IMG/VR virus record: IMGVR_UViG_3300024261_000007
Coordinates: 62,001 to 126,000 of that record
DNA: 64,000 bases
DNA from: a virus
Reading direction: 5' to 3' (one strand)
The number at the start of each line of letters is the position of its first letter. Positions within the stretch are counted from its first letter, which is position 1. A program made the position numbers and the translations under genes. The notes beneath the pieces were generated by a model. That model saw nothing but the letters and a program-made list of their open reading frames with translations. It ran no database searches and was not told where the DNA came from. Of this stretch, positions 51,121 to 59,876 are shown one piece after another.

Positions 51121-52497
51121 ATGAGTTTAAATACAAACTTTTCAAAATTTGGAAAGCCTTTTCAAGAAAAAGTTTTTCAATCAATGTTGTCAGATCAACT
51201 CTGGGCTGGACAAATGATCGAGGTTGTCAATCCTGAATACTTTGATCTTAAGTATTTGTCTTTTTTATGTGGAAAATATTTTTCATACTATAAGAAATAC
51301 AAAACATTTCCAACACTTACAATTCTTATTACAATTATCAAAGAAGATTTAACTAACTCAAAAGATCACGTTTTGAGAGACCAAATTATTGAATATCTTC
51401 ATCGTATGAAAACAAATCCAGACATGGGTGATCTACAATATGTTAAAGATAAATCACTTGAATTTTGTAAAAGGCAAGCTTTTCGTGAAGCTTTAGAACA
51501 AAGTGTTGAATTAATCCAAACAGAGAAATATGAATCTGTTTTAAATATCATGAAAGAAGCAATCTCTGTAGGCATGCCAAACTCTTCAGGTCACAATTTC
51601 TTTGATGATATCGAAGCAAGATTTGTTCAAATCAACAGACAAGTCTGCCCTACTGGTTTAGATAGACTTGATGCGCAAGATATTTTAAGAGGTGGTTTAG
51701 GCAGAGGTGAACTTGGCGTTATTGCAGCTAATACAGGTGTAGGTAAATCACACTTCTTAGTTGCAATGGGATGTGCAGCTATGAGAGCTGGCAAAAATGT
51801 AATACACTATACATTCGAGCTATCAGAACATGATACTGGAAAAAGGTATGACTCTAATTTGTGTAACATTCCTTCAAATGAAATTATTGAACGTAAGAAA
51901 GAAGTCATTAATAAATATGAAGGAATGGACTTAGGTAGACTTATTATTAAAGAATACCCAAGTGGTTCTGCTTCTGTTCTTACAATAAGAAATCATATTG
52001 AAAAACTAACACTTAAAGGATTTAAACCAAGTGTAGTTATTATTGACTACGCTGATGTTATGAAGTCTACGAGAGCTTATGACTCTTTAAGACATGAATT
52101 AAAGTTGATATACACAGAATTAAGAAATCTTGCAGGTGAACTAAACATTCCAGTCTGGACAGCTTCTCAAGCAAACAAAGAATCTTCAAAGGCAGACGTT
52201 GTAGGATTAGAAAATCTAGGCGAGTCATACGCTAAAGCACAAGTTGCTGATATTGTACTTTCAATTAGCAGAAAGCCTATGGAAAAGTCTGAAGGTACTG
52301 GACGAATTTTTGTTGCTAAGAACCGTGCCGGCCGTGATGGCTTATTATTTCCTATTAATATTGATACTGCAAAATCTAAGTTTGCAATTTTAGATGAAAG
52401 CTCGTTAACATTAAATGAAGCAATATCACAAGATAATAATTCTATGAAAGAAAAATTAAGAGAAAAGTGGAAAGAGGTAAATAAAAAAGATGATTAA
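51121..52497 (+). CDS. Replicative DNA helicase, DnaB/gp41-like
   Basis: A 458-residue RecA-fold helicase. An N-terminal helical domain (1-150) precedes Walker A ANTGVGKSH (203-211), Walker B VVIIDYADVM, and WTASQANKESS with a later arginine-containing SRKP-x-NRAGRDGLLFP segment, as in DnaB-family hexamers. It unwinds the fork ahead of the polymerase. The primase partner is not adjacent; the AEP-like protein at 4858 is one candidate. The last 8 bases overlap the dUTPase start. Confidence 0.92.
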   Translation: MSLNTNFSKFGKPFQEKVFQSMLSDQLWAGQMIEVVNPEYFDLKYLSFLCGKYFSYYKKYKTFPTLTILITIIKEDLTNSKDHVLRDQIIEYLHRMKTNPDMGDLQYVKDKSLEFCKRQAFREALEQSVELIQTEKYESVLNIMKEAISVGMPNSSGHNFFDDIEARFVQINRQVCPTGLDRLDAQDILRGGLGRGELGVIAANTGVGKSHFLVAMGCAAMRAGKNVIHYTFELSEHDTGKRYDSNLCNIPSNEIIERKKEVINKYEGMDLGRLIIKEYPSGSASVLTIRNHIEKLTLKGFKPSVVIIDYADVMKSTRAYDSLRHELKLIYTELRNLAGELNIPVWTASQANKESSKADVVGLENLGESYAKAQVADIVLSISRKPMEKSEGTGRIFVAKNRAGRDGLLFPINIDTAKSKFAILDESSLTLNEAISQDNNSMKEKLREKWKEVNKKDD

Positions 52498-52963
52498 GAT
52501 TTATTGCAATGAAAAGTTAGATGAAGCATTAGATGACAATGATGTTAAAGATTATGTTCCTGCTTATGGGGGCGAAAGTGCGGGATTAGACCTTTACAAC
52601 TCAGGAGAAAATATTTCTGTGATGCCTTCATCTTCTGATCCTAAAGGTGTAATGATAAGCACGGGTCTTCATGTTTTTACGCCAAAAGGATACGTTTCTC
52701 TAATAAAAGAGCGAGGATCTATTACAAAGACACCGCTAAAGTATAGAGCAGGAGTAGTTGATGAAGGATATACAGGAGAAATATTTGTTAATCTTGTAAA
52801 CATTAGCAGTGAAGAGTATATTATTAAAAAAGGGCAGAAACTTCCTGTGCAAATTATAGTTGTTAAATGTGATAATGAGTATTCTGAAATTGGAGAAAAA
52901 GAATACTTAACCCTATCCAAATTTTCTAAGAGAAGCACCGGAAAAGTAGGAAGTTCAGATTGA
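52490..52963 (+). CDS. dut: dUTPase (trimeric type)
   Basis: A 157-residue protein with the five dUTPase motifs in order: AGLDLY, ERGSITKTPL (a variant of RSG-x-x), RAGVVDEGYTGEIFVNL with the catalytic Asp, KGQKLPVQIIV, and the C-terminal SKRSTGKVGSSD (a variant of the closing P-loop-like arm). It converts dUTP to dUMP, preventing uracil incorporation and feeding ThyX. It overlaps the helicase by 8 bases and precedes the ribonucleotide reductase. Confidence 0.93.
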   Translation: MIKIYCNEKLDEALDDNDVKDYVPAYGGESAGLDLYNSGENISVMPSSSDPKGVMISTGLHVFTPKGYVSLIKERGSITKTPLKYRAGVVDEGYTGEIFVNLVNISSEEYIIKKGQKLPVQIIVVKCDNEYSEIGEKEYLTLSKFSKRSTGKVGSSD

Positions 52964-52980
52964 CAGTAACAAGGAGGAAC

Positions 52981-55398
52981 ATGAAAGTTATAAAAAAAAA
53001 TACAGTTAAACAGAAAACAATAGAATATTTTGATAATGATGAATTAGCTGTAAACGTATGGATGTCAAAGTATGCGTTAAAAGATAAACGTGGCTGTTTT
53101 TTAGAGGAGACGCCTGATGATATGCATGTAAGGCTTGCAACAGAATTTGCAAGAATAGAGGACAAGTTCAAGACAAATGCAATGTCTAAAAAAGAGATTT
53201 ATGATTACTTAAAAAACTTTAAATATATCGTCCCGCAAGGTTCACCAATGTCAGGAATTGGTAATGATTATATGAATATTTCATTATCAAACTGTGTTGT
53301 TGTAGAATCGCCAAAAGATACAATATCATCTATAATGAATAGTGGCAAAGATCTTGCAAATCTATTCAAGAGAAGATGTGGCGTAGGGCTAGACATAAGT
53401 GAATTACGACCTGAAGGTGCGTATGTCAACAATTCAGCAATAACAACTTCTGGCGCTTGGAGTTTTGCTGATTATTTTAGTAATGTGTGCAGAATGATTG
53501 GTCAAAACGGACGTCGTGGTGCACTTATGATATCTATGGATATTAGACATCCTGATATTGAAAAGTTTGTCGTTATGAAAAACGATTTAACAAAAGTGAC
53601 TGGCGCAAATGTATCTGTTAAAATAACAGATGAGTTTATGGAAGCTGTTGATAATGATAAAGACTTTAGACTGCATTTCCCAATCGGTTCAGAAAGCCCT
53701 GAATACGAAAAAGTCATTAAAGCTAAAGACTTATGGGATTTAATAGTTAACTCAGCAACGACAACTGCAGAGCCTGGTTTACTTATGTGGGACAATATAA
53801 CAAAAATGTTACCTGCTGAGAGTTACAAAGATGTAGGATTTAAAACTGTATGTACAAATCCATGTGCAGAGATACCTTTGTCTTCATATGATAGCTGTAG
53901 ATTAATATCTATAAATCTTAAGCATATGGTAGAAAACCCATTTACAGAAAATGCAATATTTGACTTTGAGAAACTTAAAGAAGTTTCTCGTGTAGCAATG
54001 AGATTATCTGACGACTTGGTAGAGTTAGAAATAGAAAAGTTAGAGAGCATTCTCAACGTATCAGATACTGACGATGAAAAAGAAATGTGGGAAAAACTTT
54101 TAGTTGCTTGTAAGAATGGTAGAAGAACTGGGTTAGGAACACATGGATTAGCTGATGTCTTGTCAAGATTAAACTTACCATATGATGATGAAAATGCAAT
54201 AGAAATAACAGCAAATATTTATAGGACTTTAAAAGAATCAGCGTATGGTGAGAGTGTTTTGCTTTCAAAAGAAAGAGGATCATTTCCAGTCTATGACTTT
54301 GAAAAAGAAATAGATCATCCTTATTTAAGTCAACTTCCAGATGAGATGTTAAAAGAAATGTCTGAGTATGGAAGAAGAAACATTTCAATATTAACTAATG
54401 CGCCAACAGGTAGTGTATCAATACTATCACAGACTAGTTCCGGCTTAGAGCCTGTTTTTAGAAACTCTTATATACGAAGAAGAAAACTTGGTGACGATTC
54501 TAGTGAAAAAGTCGATTTTGTTGATGATTTAGGTGATAAGTGGCATGAATTTGAAGTCTTTCATCATAATGCTAAAGAGTGGCGACAGTTAAACCCAGGA
54601 AAAGATCTGCCAGCATTTTTTACAGAAAGTGATCAGATCAATTGGGAAAAAAGAGTTGAGATACAATCAAAAATTCAACAACACATTGATCACGCAATAA
54701 GCTCAACTATTAATCTACCTTCAGATACAACGTCAGAAACAGTAAGTAAAATATATCTTGAGTCTTGGAAAAAAGGTCTCAAAGGTGTAACTGTTTACGT
54801 TGATGGTTCTAGATCTGGTGTATTAGTTACAAGTAGTGAAGAGAAAGAGACGTTTCCTCAAACTCAAGCGCCAAAAAGACCCGAAACGTTGATTTGTGAT
54901 ATACACCATACAAAAGTTAGAGGAGAAAAATGGGTAATATTGATTGGGTTGTTAGAGAACAAGCCATATGAGGTCTTTGGTGGTAAAGCTTCTTTTGTTG
55001 AAATCCCTAAAAAGATTAGCAAAGCAACATTAGTTAAGAGGACATTTAAAACAAAAATAAGCAAATATGATCTTTGTTTTGGAGATCAAGATGATCCTAC
55101 AATCATTAAAGACGTAGTTAAGGCGTTTAACAATCCAAACAACTTAGCTTTTGCAAGAATGATATCACTTAGTTTAAGACACGGATCAAAAGTCAAGTTT
55201 ATGGTTGAGCAGTTGCAGAAAGACAAAGATAGTGATATGTTTAGCTTTAACAAGTCTATTGCTAGAATTCTTAAGAACTATATCAAAGATGGCGAAGTTC
55301 CTACTGATAAGCAATGTGATGATTGTGGTGTAGAAGCTTTAGTATATCAAGACGGCTGTGTAATATGCAGTTCTTGCGGATATTCAAAATGTTCTTGA
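52981..55398 (+). CDS. nrdJ: Class II (B12-dependent) ribonucleotide reductase
   Basis: An 805-residue protein. SLSNCVVVESP and GVGLDISELRP, a QNGRRGALMISMDIRHPDIEKF region, TNPCAEIPLSSYDSCRL (active-site Cys), NAPTGSVSILSQTSSGLEPVF, and a C-terminal zinc ribbon with CDDCG and CSSCGYSKC match the NrdJ form of class II reductase. The start ATG 52981 follows AAGGAGG; a TTG at 52960 is in frame but lies before that site. It makes dNTPs from ribonucleotides using adenosylcobalamin, so phage growth would depend on host cobalamin. Confidence 0.9.
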   Translation: MKVIKKNTVKQKTIEYFDNDELAVNVWMSKYALKDKRGCFLEETPDDMHVRLATEFARIEDKFKTNAMSKKEIYDYLKNFKYIVPQGSPMSGIGNDYMNISLSNCVVVESPKDTISSIMNSGKDLANLFKRRCGVGLDISELRPEGAYVNNSAITTSGAWSFADYFSNVCRMIGQNGRRGALMISMDIRHPDIEKFVVMKNDLTKVTGANVSVKITDEFMEAVDNDKDFRLHFPIGSESPEYEKVIKAKDLWDLIVNSATTTAEPGLLMWDNITKMLPAESYKDVGFKTVCTNPCAEIPLSSYDSCRLISINLKHMVENPFTENAIFDFEKLKEVSRVAMRLSDDLVELEIEKLESILNVSDTDDEKEMWEKLLVACKNGRRTGLGTHGLADVLSRLNLPYDDENAIEITANIYRTLKESAYGESVLLSKERGSFPVYDFEKEIDHPYLSQLPDEMLKEMSEYGRRNISILTNAPTGSVSILSQTSSGLEPVFRNSYIRRRKLGDDSSEKVDFVDDLGDKWHEFEVFHHNAKEWRQLNPGKDLPAFFTESDQINWEKRVEIQSKIQQHIDHAISSTINLPSDTTSETVSKIYLESWKKGLKGVTVYVDGSRSGVLVTSSEEKETFPQTQAPKRPETLICDIHHTKVRGEKWVILIGLLENKPYEVFGGKASFVEIPKKISKATLVKRTFKTKISKYDLCFGDQDDPTIIKDVVKAFNNPNNLAFARMISLSLRHGSKVKFMVEQLQKDKDSDMFSFNKSIARILKNYIKDGEVPTDKQCDDCGVEALVYQDGCVICSSCGYSKCS

Positions 55399-55432
55399 TA
55401 TATTAAAACTAGAAGTCAGGGTTTTAAAATCC

Positions 55433-55460
55433 TGTAAAATTTATAAATCTATGATATAAT
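55433..55460 (+). promoter_or_regulatory. Promoter before clpP-like gene
   Basis: TGTAAA (55433-55438), 16 bases, TATAAT (55455-55460), 30 bases before the ATG at 55490. A 16-base palindrome (AGGGTTTTAAAATCCT, 55418-55433) abuts the -35 element and may be an operator or a weak terminator for the reductase gene. Confidence 0.6.
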
Positions 55461-55489
55461 AATAAAAACACAAAACAAGGAAGTATTTA

Positions 55490-56095
55490 ATGATTAATTT
55501 TTTAACTGAGATTTCACCGCTAATTAAAGAGATAGAGCTACATCATGATCCAATCATCATTACAGTAAATGAGTTTAATGAAGAAACAGCTAATGAATTT
55601 GCTACTTTAATGAGTGCAGCACAAAATACAGGACAAAAAGTTGTTCCTGTAGTTATTGATTCGTTTGGGGGACAAGCTTACGCTTTATTGTCAATGATAT
55701 CATCAATTAAATCTTCAAAAATACCGGTTGCAACAATAGTAAAAGGAAAAGCTATGTCTTGCGGAGCACTATTGTCTTCTTTTGGGGAAGATGGTTTAAG
55801 ATTTATGGATAAAGATGCGACAATGATGATACATGACGTTTCGTCGATGGCATTTGGAAAAGTAGAAGAGTTAAAGTCTGATGCAAGAGAAGCTGAACGA
55901 TTGAATAAAAAAGTTTTTACTATGATGTCAAGGAATTGTGGTAAACCTGATGACTATTTTGTAAACTTAATTCATGATAAAGGACACGCTGACTGGTATC
56001 TAGATGCGGTCGAAGCTAAAGAACACAATATCACACAACATCTTAGAGTGCCTAGTTTAAAAGGAAAAGTAACTGTATCTTTTGATCTAGAATAG
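55490..56095 (+). CDS. ClpP-like serine protease (S14 family)
   Basis: A 201-residue ClpP-fold protein: DSFGGQAYALLSM, then KGKAMSCGALLSSFG with catalytic Ser90, TMMIHDVSS with His115, and YLDAVEAKEHNI with Asp172, the three triad residues in correct order and spacing. The N-terminal part is slightly different from bacterial ClpP. Phage copies may be a prohead protease relative, a host-proteolysis hijacker or a lysis-linked protease; its place after the reductase gives no clear choice. ACAAGGAAG precedes the ATG. Confidence 0.85.
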   Translation: MINFLTEISPLIKEIELHHDPIIITVNEFNEETANEFATLMSAAQNTGQKVVPVVIDSFGGQAYALLSMISSIKSSKIPVATIVKGKAMSCGALLSSFGEDGLRFMDKDATMMIHDVSSMAFGKVEELKSDAREAERLNKKVFTMMSRNCGKPDDYFVNLIHDKGHADWYLDAVEAKEHNITQHLRVPSLKGKVTVSFDLE

Positions 56096-56203
56096 AGCTT
56101 TTTGTTTAATTGAAATCTTTAAAGCACTTCAAAACGCTAATGAAGAAGTCAAAGGAATTGTCAATACATACATAAGTAAGAAAAGTTAAAAAAGGAATTT
56201 ATA

Positions 56204-56998
56204 ATGGAACAATTTTCAACTTTAAATAAAGATAAAGAATATGTTGTATCTTTACAACAAGAAGTAGGCGTTGTAGCTGATGGTGTATACGGTCCTAACA
56301 CACATAGAGCAGTTAGACAATACTACGGTATGCCTATTATGATGCATATGGGTAAAGTAGTGCCTATTGATTCTCCGCTGGAGATTGATTGGTCAGCACC
56401 TTTATATGAGCTTGATGATGGAACAAAAAACTGGTATAAAAGAAAAGCAGACCCATCAACAATATGTGTTCACTGGGGAGGATTAAATACAAGGCACTGT
56501 TATAACGTATTTAATCTTGCTAGGGGTCGACACGTTTCGTCTCACTTCTTAATTGGGCGAAATCATAAGACAGGAGAATATGAAATCTTACAGTGTTTAG
56601 ATACAGGACTAGCTGCGTATCATGCTGGAAAGTTTAATAAATATTCTATTGGAATTGATATTTGTATGCATCCAGATGACAAGTATTGGGAAAAAACTAA
56701 AGGTTGGTACCCAGATGCTGAACTTCAAGTATGCAAAATACCTGATAGAAGAGTTAGAGGTCGTAAACTTGTAATGATTGGTGATGATTTTGCAGATGTT
56801 TGCAGAGAGTTTTTACAGTCGTTAAGAGAATCAACAGGTTTGCTTGATAAGCCTATATGCGAAACATTAGATGTAATGTCTGTTAAAGAAGCATCACAAT
56901 ATAGCATTGTTGGTCACCATAACATTTCAGCAAAAAAATGGGATGTTATACCTTGGGCAGAAAAACTATATTACGGGCTCGATGAAGAAATTGTTTAA
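56204..56998 (+). CDS. Endolysin: N-acetylmuramoyl-L-alanine amidase with peptidoglycan-binding domain
   Basis: A 264-residue protein. The N-terminal 45 residues (LQQEVGVVADGVYGPNTHRAVRQYYG) match a PG_binding_1 fold. The amidase_2 domain (about 80-260) has CVHWGG with zinc ligand His90, AYHAG (His140), a later VGHHNIS (His238/239) and KKWDVIPW. There is no signal peptide, so release probably needs a holin. It cleaves the amide bond between muramic acid and L-Ala. AAAAAGGAATTTATA precedes the ATG. It lies between the ClpP-like gene and ThyX. Confidence 0.9.
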   Translation: MEQFSTLNKDKEYVVSLQQEVGVVADGVYGPNTHRAVRQYYGMPIMMHMGKVVPIDSPLEIDWSAPLYELDDGTKNWYKRKADPSTICVHWGGLNTRHCYNVFNLARGRHVSSHFLIGRNHKTGEYEILQCLDTGLAAYHAGKFNKYSIGIDICMHPDDKYWEKTKGWYPDAELQVCKIPDRRVRGRKLVMIGDDFADVCREFLQSLRESTGLLDKPICETLDVMSVKEASQYSIVGHHNISAKKWDVIPWAEKLYYGLDEEIV

Positions 56999-57001
56999 TT
57001 G

Positions 57002-57031
57002 TGTGTAAATTATAATTTTTGTTTTTATAAT
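57002..57031 (+). promoter_or_regulatory. Promoter of thyX gene, within an inverted repeat
   Basis: TGTGTAAATT and TATAAT (57026-57031), 16-base spacing from TGTAAA. TTGTGTG (56999-57005) and CACACAA (57035-57041) flank it as an inverted repeat, and ATTATAA (57009-57015) can pair with TTATAAT (57025-57031). The repeats suggest an operator; this is inference. Confidence 0.65.
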
Positions 57032-57054
57032 ATTCACACAATCAAAGGAATAAA

Positions 57055-57756
57055 ATGAACAAACAAAATTTTTTATATGATGATAAAATTGGACAAATTG
57101 AGTTAGTTCAAAGTATGGGTAAAGATATAACAGTTGTAAACTCAGCAAGAGTTTCTTTCGGAGTGCATAAACAAGAAATGGATGACAAAGACAAAAAGCT
57201 TGTAAACTATCTTGTTGCTCATAAGCATACTTCTACTTTAGAACATAATATTGCAACTTTTAGAATAAAAGTTCCTCTCTTCGTCAGATCACAACATCAT
57301 AGACACAGGACGTGGTCTTATAACGAAATTTCAAGAAGATATACAGATTCTGTTTTACAATTTTATATACCTAAGGCTTATAGAACGCAGCATAAGTCAA
57401 ACAGACAAGCTTCTAATATAAGTGAGTTAATAAATCCTCAAATGGGTTGTTATCCTATTGACTTAGAAAGCAGGCTTTGCAATGATGCTGTTGAGCATCA
57501 TGTTCGTCTTTCTTTAGACTTATATCATGATATGACGAATAAAGGCGTTGCAAGAGAGCAAGCACGCATGATTCTACCTCAAAATCTTTACACAGAATAT
57601 TATGCAACTGCAAATTTAAATAATATTCTTAAGTTTATTGATTTAAGAACACATGAAGGTGCACAATGGGAAATTCAAAAACTTGCTGAAGGTATGCTAA
57701 GAATAATTTCAGATTTGTGGCCAGAAACAGTCAATTCTTATAAAAGAAATAAATAA
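57055..57756 (+). CDS. thyX: FAD-dependent thymidylate synthase, canonical
   Basis: A 233-residue protein. RHRTWSYNEISRRY (83-96) is the complete ThyX signature, with FVRSQHH just before, and REQARMILPQNLYTEYYATANLNN and FIDLRTHEGAQWEIQKL match the rest of the fold. It makes dTMP from dUMP using FAD and methylene-tetrahydrofolate, working with the dUTPase at 52490. CAAAGGAATAAA precedes the ATG. Confidence 0.95.
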   Translation: MNKQNFLYDDKIGQIELVQSMGKDITVVNSARVSFGVHKQEMDDKDKKLVNYLVAHKHTSTLEHNIATFRIKVPLFVRSQHHRHRTWSYNEISRRYTDSVLQFYIPKAYRTQHKSNRQASNISELINPQMGCYPIDLESRLCNDAVEHHVRLSLDLYHDMTNKGVAREQARMILPQNLYTEYYATANLNNILKFIDLRTHEGAQWEIQKLAEGMLRIISDLWPETVNSYKRNK

Positions 57757-57777
57757 ATAAAAATTATTTATGTAGCT

Positions 57778-57814
57778 CATAATTATCCTATACTTCTTTG
57801 TAAGGATAATTATG
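57778..57814 (+). promoter_or_regulatory. Perfect 11-bp hairpin covering the start codon of the next gene
   Basis: CATAATTATCC (57778-57788) is exactly complementary to GGATAATTATG (57804-57814); the 15-base loop is 57789-57803. The right arm contains the AAGGA ribosome site edge and ends on the ATG at 57812-57814, so folding would block initiation. TATACT in the loop could be a weak -10. Confidence 0.75.
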
Positions 57815-58192
57815 AATTTAAGCAACAAAAAAAGACTTCTCCTTGAAAGACACAAGGATCTAATCAACGCGCTCATGAGGTGTAGAATTATGATTGAGGA
57901 TAGAGAAGACCCAACAGTACTTGATATTATGACAGATATGAGAGCTTTGCCGGGCATTGTCACAGTTAGACAAACTAGACCGATTAGTGAACCTGTGACT
58001 AATAACGGTCATAGAATCGTAGAACTTAATGTTTCTTATATGGAAAAATACTTAACTGTGACAAAAAGCGATGTCTTGAAAGAAGTTGCTAAATCACTTA
58101 AAACTATCGAAGGCGTTGACATGATTAAAGTAATGGAACATGATAATGATATAGTCAATGCAAAACTTCAAAAAAGACCAATGATTATTTAG
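57812..58192 (+). CDS. Small conserved-type phage protein, translation-hairpin controlled
   Basis: A 126-residue protein. Pattern: an N-terminal helix pair, then VLDIMTDMRALPGIVTVRQT and VELNVSYME, an alpha/beta ferredoxin-like arrangement also seen in hypothetical proteins of large marine phages, which have RxLxGVxxV and similar strand motifs. No motif for catalysis is visible. Its start codon lies within a perfect hairpin (57778-57814), so its translation is probably regulated. Function unknown. Confidence 0.65.
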   Translation: MNLSNKKRLLLERHKDLINALMRCRIMIEDREDPTVLDIMTDMRALPGIVTVRQTRPISEPVTNNGHRIVELNVSYMEKYLTVTKSDVLKEVAKSLKTIEGVDMIKVMEHDNDIVNAKLQKRPMII

Positions 58193-58205
58193 TAAAGGAA
58201 AAAAA

Positions 58206-58466
58206 ATGACACTAGACGACAATGCAATTAGCCACATTGCAAAAATTATTCAGATGGCCATCATTACTGGCACTGACATTGTAGATCATTTAAGAATGAT
58301 GAAACTTGATACTAATCCTAATGATTCACTAAAATTGATTTTAAATGATGAATACAAAGAAATTCATGATAATTCTATAAGTGTAATGGTTAAAAATTCG
58401 TTATCAAGAAGAGACGAAGAGTTAGGTTTAAACCAAGCACAAGAGGTAAATATTGACAATGAATAA
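58206..58466 (+). CDS. Small helical protein
   Basis: An 86-residue protein with two amphipathic helices (AISHIAKIIQMAIITGTDIVDHLR, LSRRDEELGLNQ). AGTAAAGGAAAAAA precedes the ATG. It ends within the start of the MazG-like gene (TTG 58453), so the two are translated together. Function unknown. Confidence 0.55.
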   Translation: MTLDDNAISHIAKIIQMAIITGTDIVDHLRMMKLDTNPNDSLKLILNDEYKEIHDNSISVMVKNSLSRRDEELGLNQAQEVNIDNE

Positions 58467-58836
58467 AGATATGTTAAAAGATGTTTTTGAAAAAAGACAA
58501 ACTTTTATGGAAATGATTAAAGAAAAGTTTCCAGACTCATATCCAGAGTGGCCAGTAAATCTTTCAGAAAAGCAAGCTCAGACTACATGCAGAGAAACAG
58601 CTCTTAAAGGCGTCGAAGAAATGTTTGAGGCATTACAGCATCTTAAAAATTGGAAACCACATCGAGAAACAGAAATGCCTGATATTGATAGAGAAGAATT
58701 TTTAGAGGAAATTGTTGATGCTTTTAATTACTTTTTTTCTTTAATGATTTTAATTGGAGTAGATGTTGAAGAGTTTTATGACGCTTTCAATAAAAAAGAC
58801 AGAATAATCAGAGAAAGACTTACACAAGGATATTAG
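58453..58836 (+). CDS. MazG-like / dimeric dUTPase-type nucleotide pyrophosphohydrolase
   Basis: A 127-residue all-alpha protein. VEEMFEALQHLKNW and EEFLEEIVDAFNYFFSLMILIGVDVEEFYDAFNKKDRII form the paired E-x-x-E and E-x-x-D helices of MazG/dimeric-dUTPase enzymes, which hydrolyse NTP or dUTP to NMP. GAGG lies six bases before the TTG at 58453 and twelve before ATG 58459; I keep the TTG. It overlaps the previous gene by 14 bases. A second MazG-like domain is fused to a phosphatase at 59860. Confidence 0.8.
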   Translation: MTMNKDMLKDVFEKRQTFMEMIKEKFPDSYPEWPVNLSEKQAQTTCRETALKGVEEMFEALQHLKNWKPHRETEMPDIDREEFLEEIVDAFNYFFSLMILIGVDVEEFYDAFNKKDRIIRERLTQGY

Positions 58837-58837
58837 T

Positions 58838-59485
58838 GTGTACGAAATCGACGATGAATTGTTGATCTATAAAGATAGTTTTTACAGATCATCAGAATTT
58901 TCTTTACACTTGTGGAATGTTATTGAAAGCAAAATTCTTTATATACTTGGAATATTTGATACAGGAATTGTAACAGTATACTTTGACAATGAGAACATAT
59001 CAATATCAGCAAGTTCAGAATTTTTTATTGTTGTAAATGAAAGCTATCGCTTTTTTTTGAACAACTGTCTATGCAATATGCCAGACTTTACAGCGTGTAT
59101 TTTAATAACCTTTGAAAAAAAACAAGAGTTTAAATTAAATTACGACAAATGCTTTTTTTATTATGAAGAAGATAATAGTGAAGATGAAGGCGATATAGAA
59201 GCTCAAGTAGACATATCAGGAGACATTTCTTCTTTCACTGAGATCAAAGCAAGTATTCTTTCCAAAATAACAAAAGAACTCCAGTACTTAGTACATAAAA
59301 ACGCGCTTCAATATAAAATTGAAAAGTCAAAAATTACCAAATTAGACGTAGAATACGAATATTATGTTTTACTTTCTAAAGTTTATAATAAAGGCTTGAA
59401 AGAAGTTATGATTAAAAAAAACGTAAACTCTGTATTACAAAAGTATATTTTAGAGATACAAGAAAGAACAAGAAATGAAAAATAA
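58838..59485 (+). CDS. Hypothetical protein
   Basis: A 215-residue acidic protein starting at GTG 58838, one base after the MazG-like stop, so coupling is likely. The first half is rich in beta strands (FDTGIVTVYFDNENISISAS, ACILITFEKKQEF), then an acidic linker (EEDNSEDEGDIE) and a helical C-terminal half. I recognise no family. It overlaps the next gene by 11 bases. Confidence 0.6.
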   Translation: MYEIDDELLIYKDSFYRSSEFSLHLWNVIESKILYILGIFDTGIVTVYFDNENISISASSEFFIVVNESYRFFLNNCLCNMPDFTACILITFEKKQEFKLNYDKCFFYYEEDNSEDEGDIEAQVDISGDISSFTEIKASILSKITKELQYLVHKNALQYKIEKSKITKLDVEYEYYVLLSKVYNKGLKEVMIKKNVNSVLQKYILEIQERTRNEK

Positions 59486-59876
59486 AAACAGGTATTATTT
59501 ACAAGAAGAATATCATCTTGATATAGAAGAAGAAAAAGAAGAAATTGAAAATCTGACTACAAGTGAAGTACAGCAAGAAGCACTTAGACTACTACGGACA
59601 TTTCTTAAGAAACCTGTTAAATGGAACAACATGTTTTCACTTATAGAAAAAGTAAGAAGAGAAATGCAGTCTGGAAGAGATAACTATGACAGCTCTGCAA
59701 ATGATACGCAACTTTCTCTTATCACACCTTTGCTTGTTTTTTTTAGCTTAACAATCAAGACTTCAATGCAAATGCAACCTATAGATAGCGAAATAATTAT
59801 TAATATACTGGCAGATAATTTTAAAAGTCAAGAACATTTAGATGAGCTAGGAATAATGATTGATGAAATCTACTGA
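59475..59876 (+). CDS. Hypothetical helical protein
   Basis: A 133-residue protein: an acidic N-terminal helix (EEEKEEIENLTTSEVQQEALRLL), then FLKKPVKWNNMFSLIEKVRREMQSG and a hydrophobic middle (LITPLLVFFSLTIKTSMQ). It overlaps both neighbours (11 bases before, 17 after). Not recognised; the tight overlaps place it in the nucleotide-enzyme operon. Confidence 0.55.
   Translation: MKNKNRYYLQEEYHLDIEEEKEEIENLTTSEVQQEALRLLRTFLKKPVKWNNMFSLIEKVRREMQSGRDNYDSSANDTQLSLITPLLVFFSLTIKTSMQMQPIDSEIIINILADNFKSQEHLDELGIMIDEIY

Noticed and set aside
55418-55433. Palindrome AGGGTTTTAAAATCCT considered as a terminator for the reductase gene.
   Set aside because: No T-run follows, and it overlaps the promoter at 55433; recorded under that promoter as a possible operator instead.
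56096-56203. Short frame reading EIFKALQNANEEVKGIVNTY then ISKKS before a TAA.
   Set aside because: It has no ATG, GTG or TTG start with a ribosome site and follows a stop; it may be a decayed end of a lost gene, but 27 codons cannot support a call.
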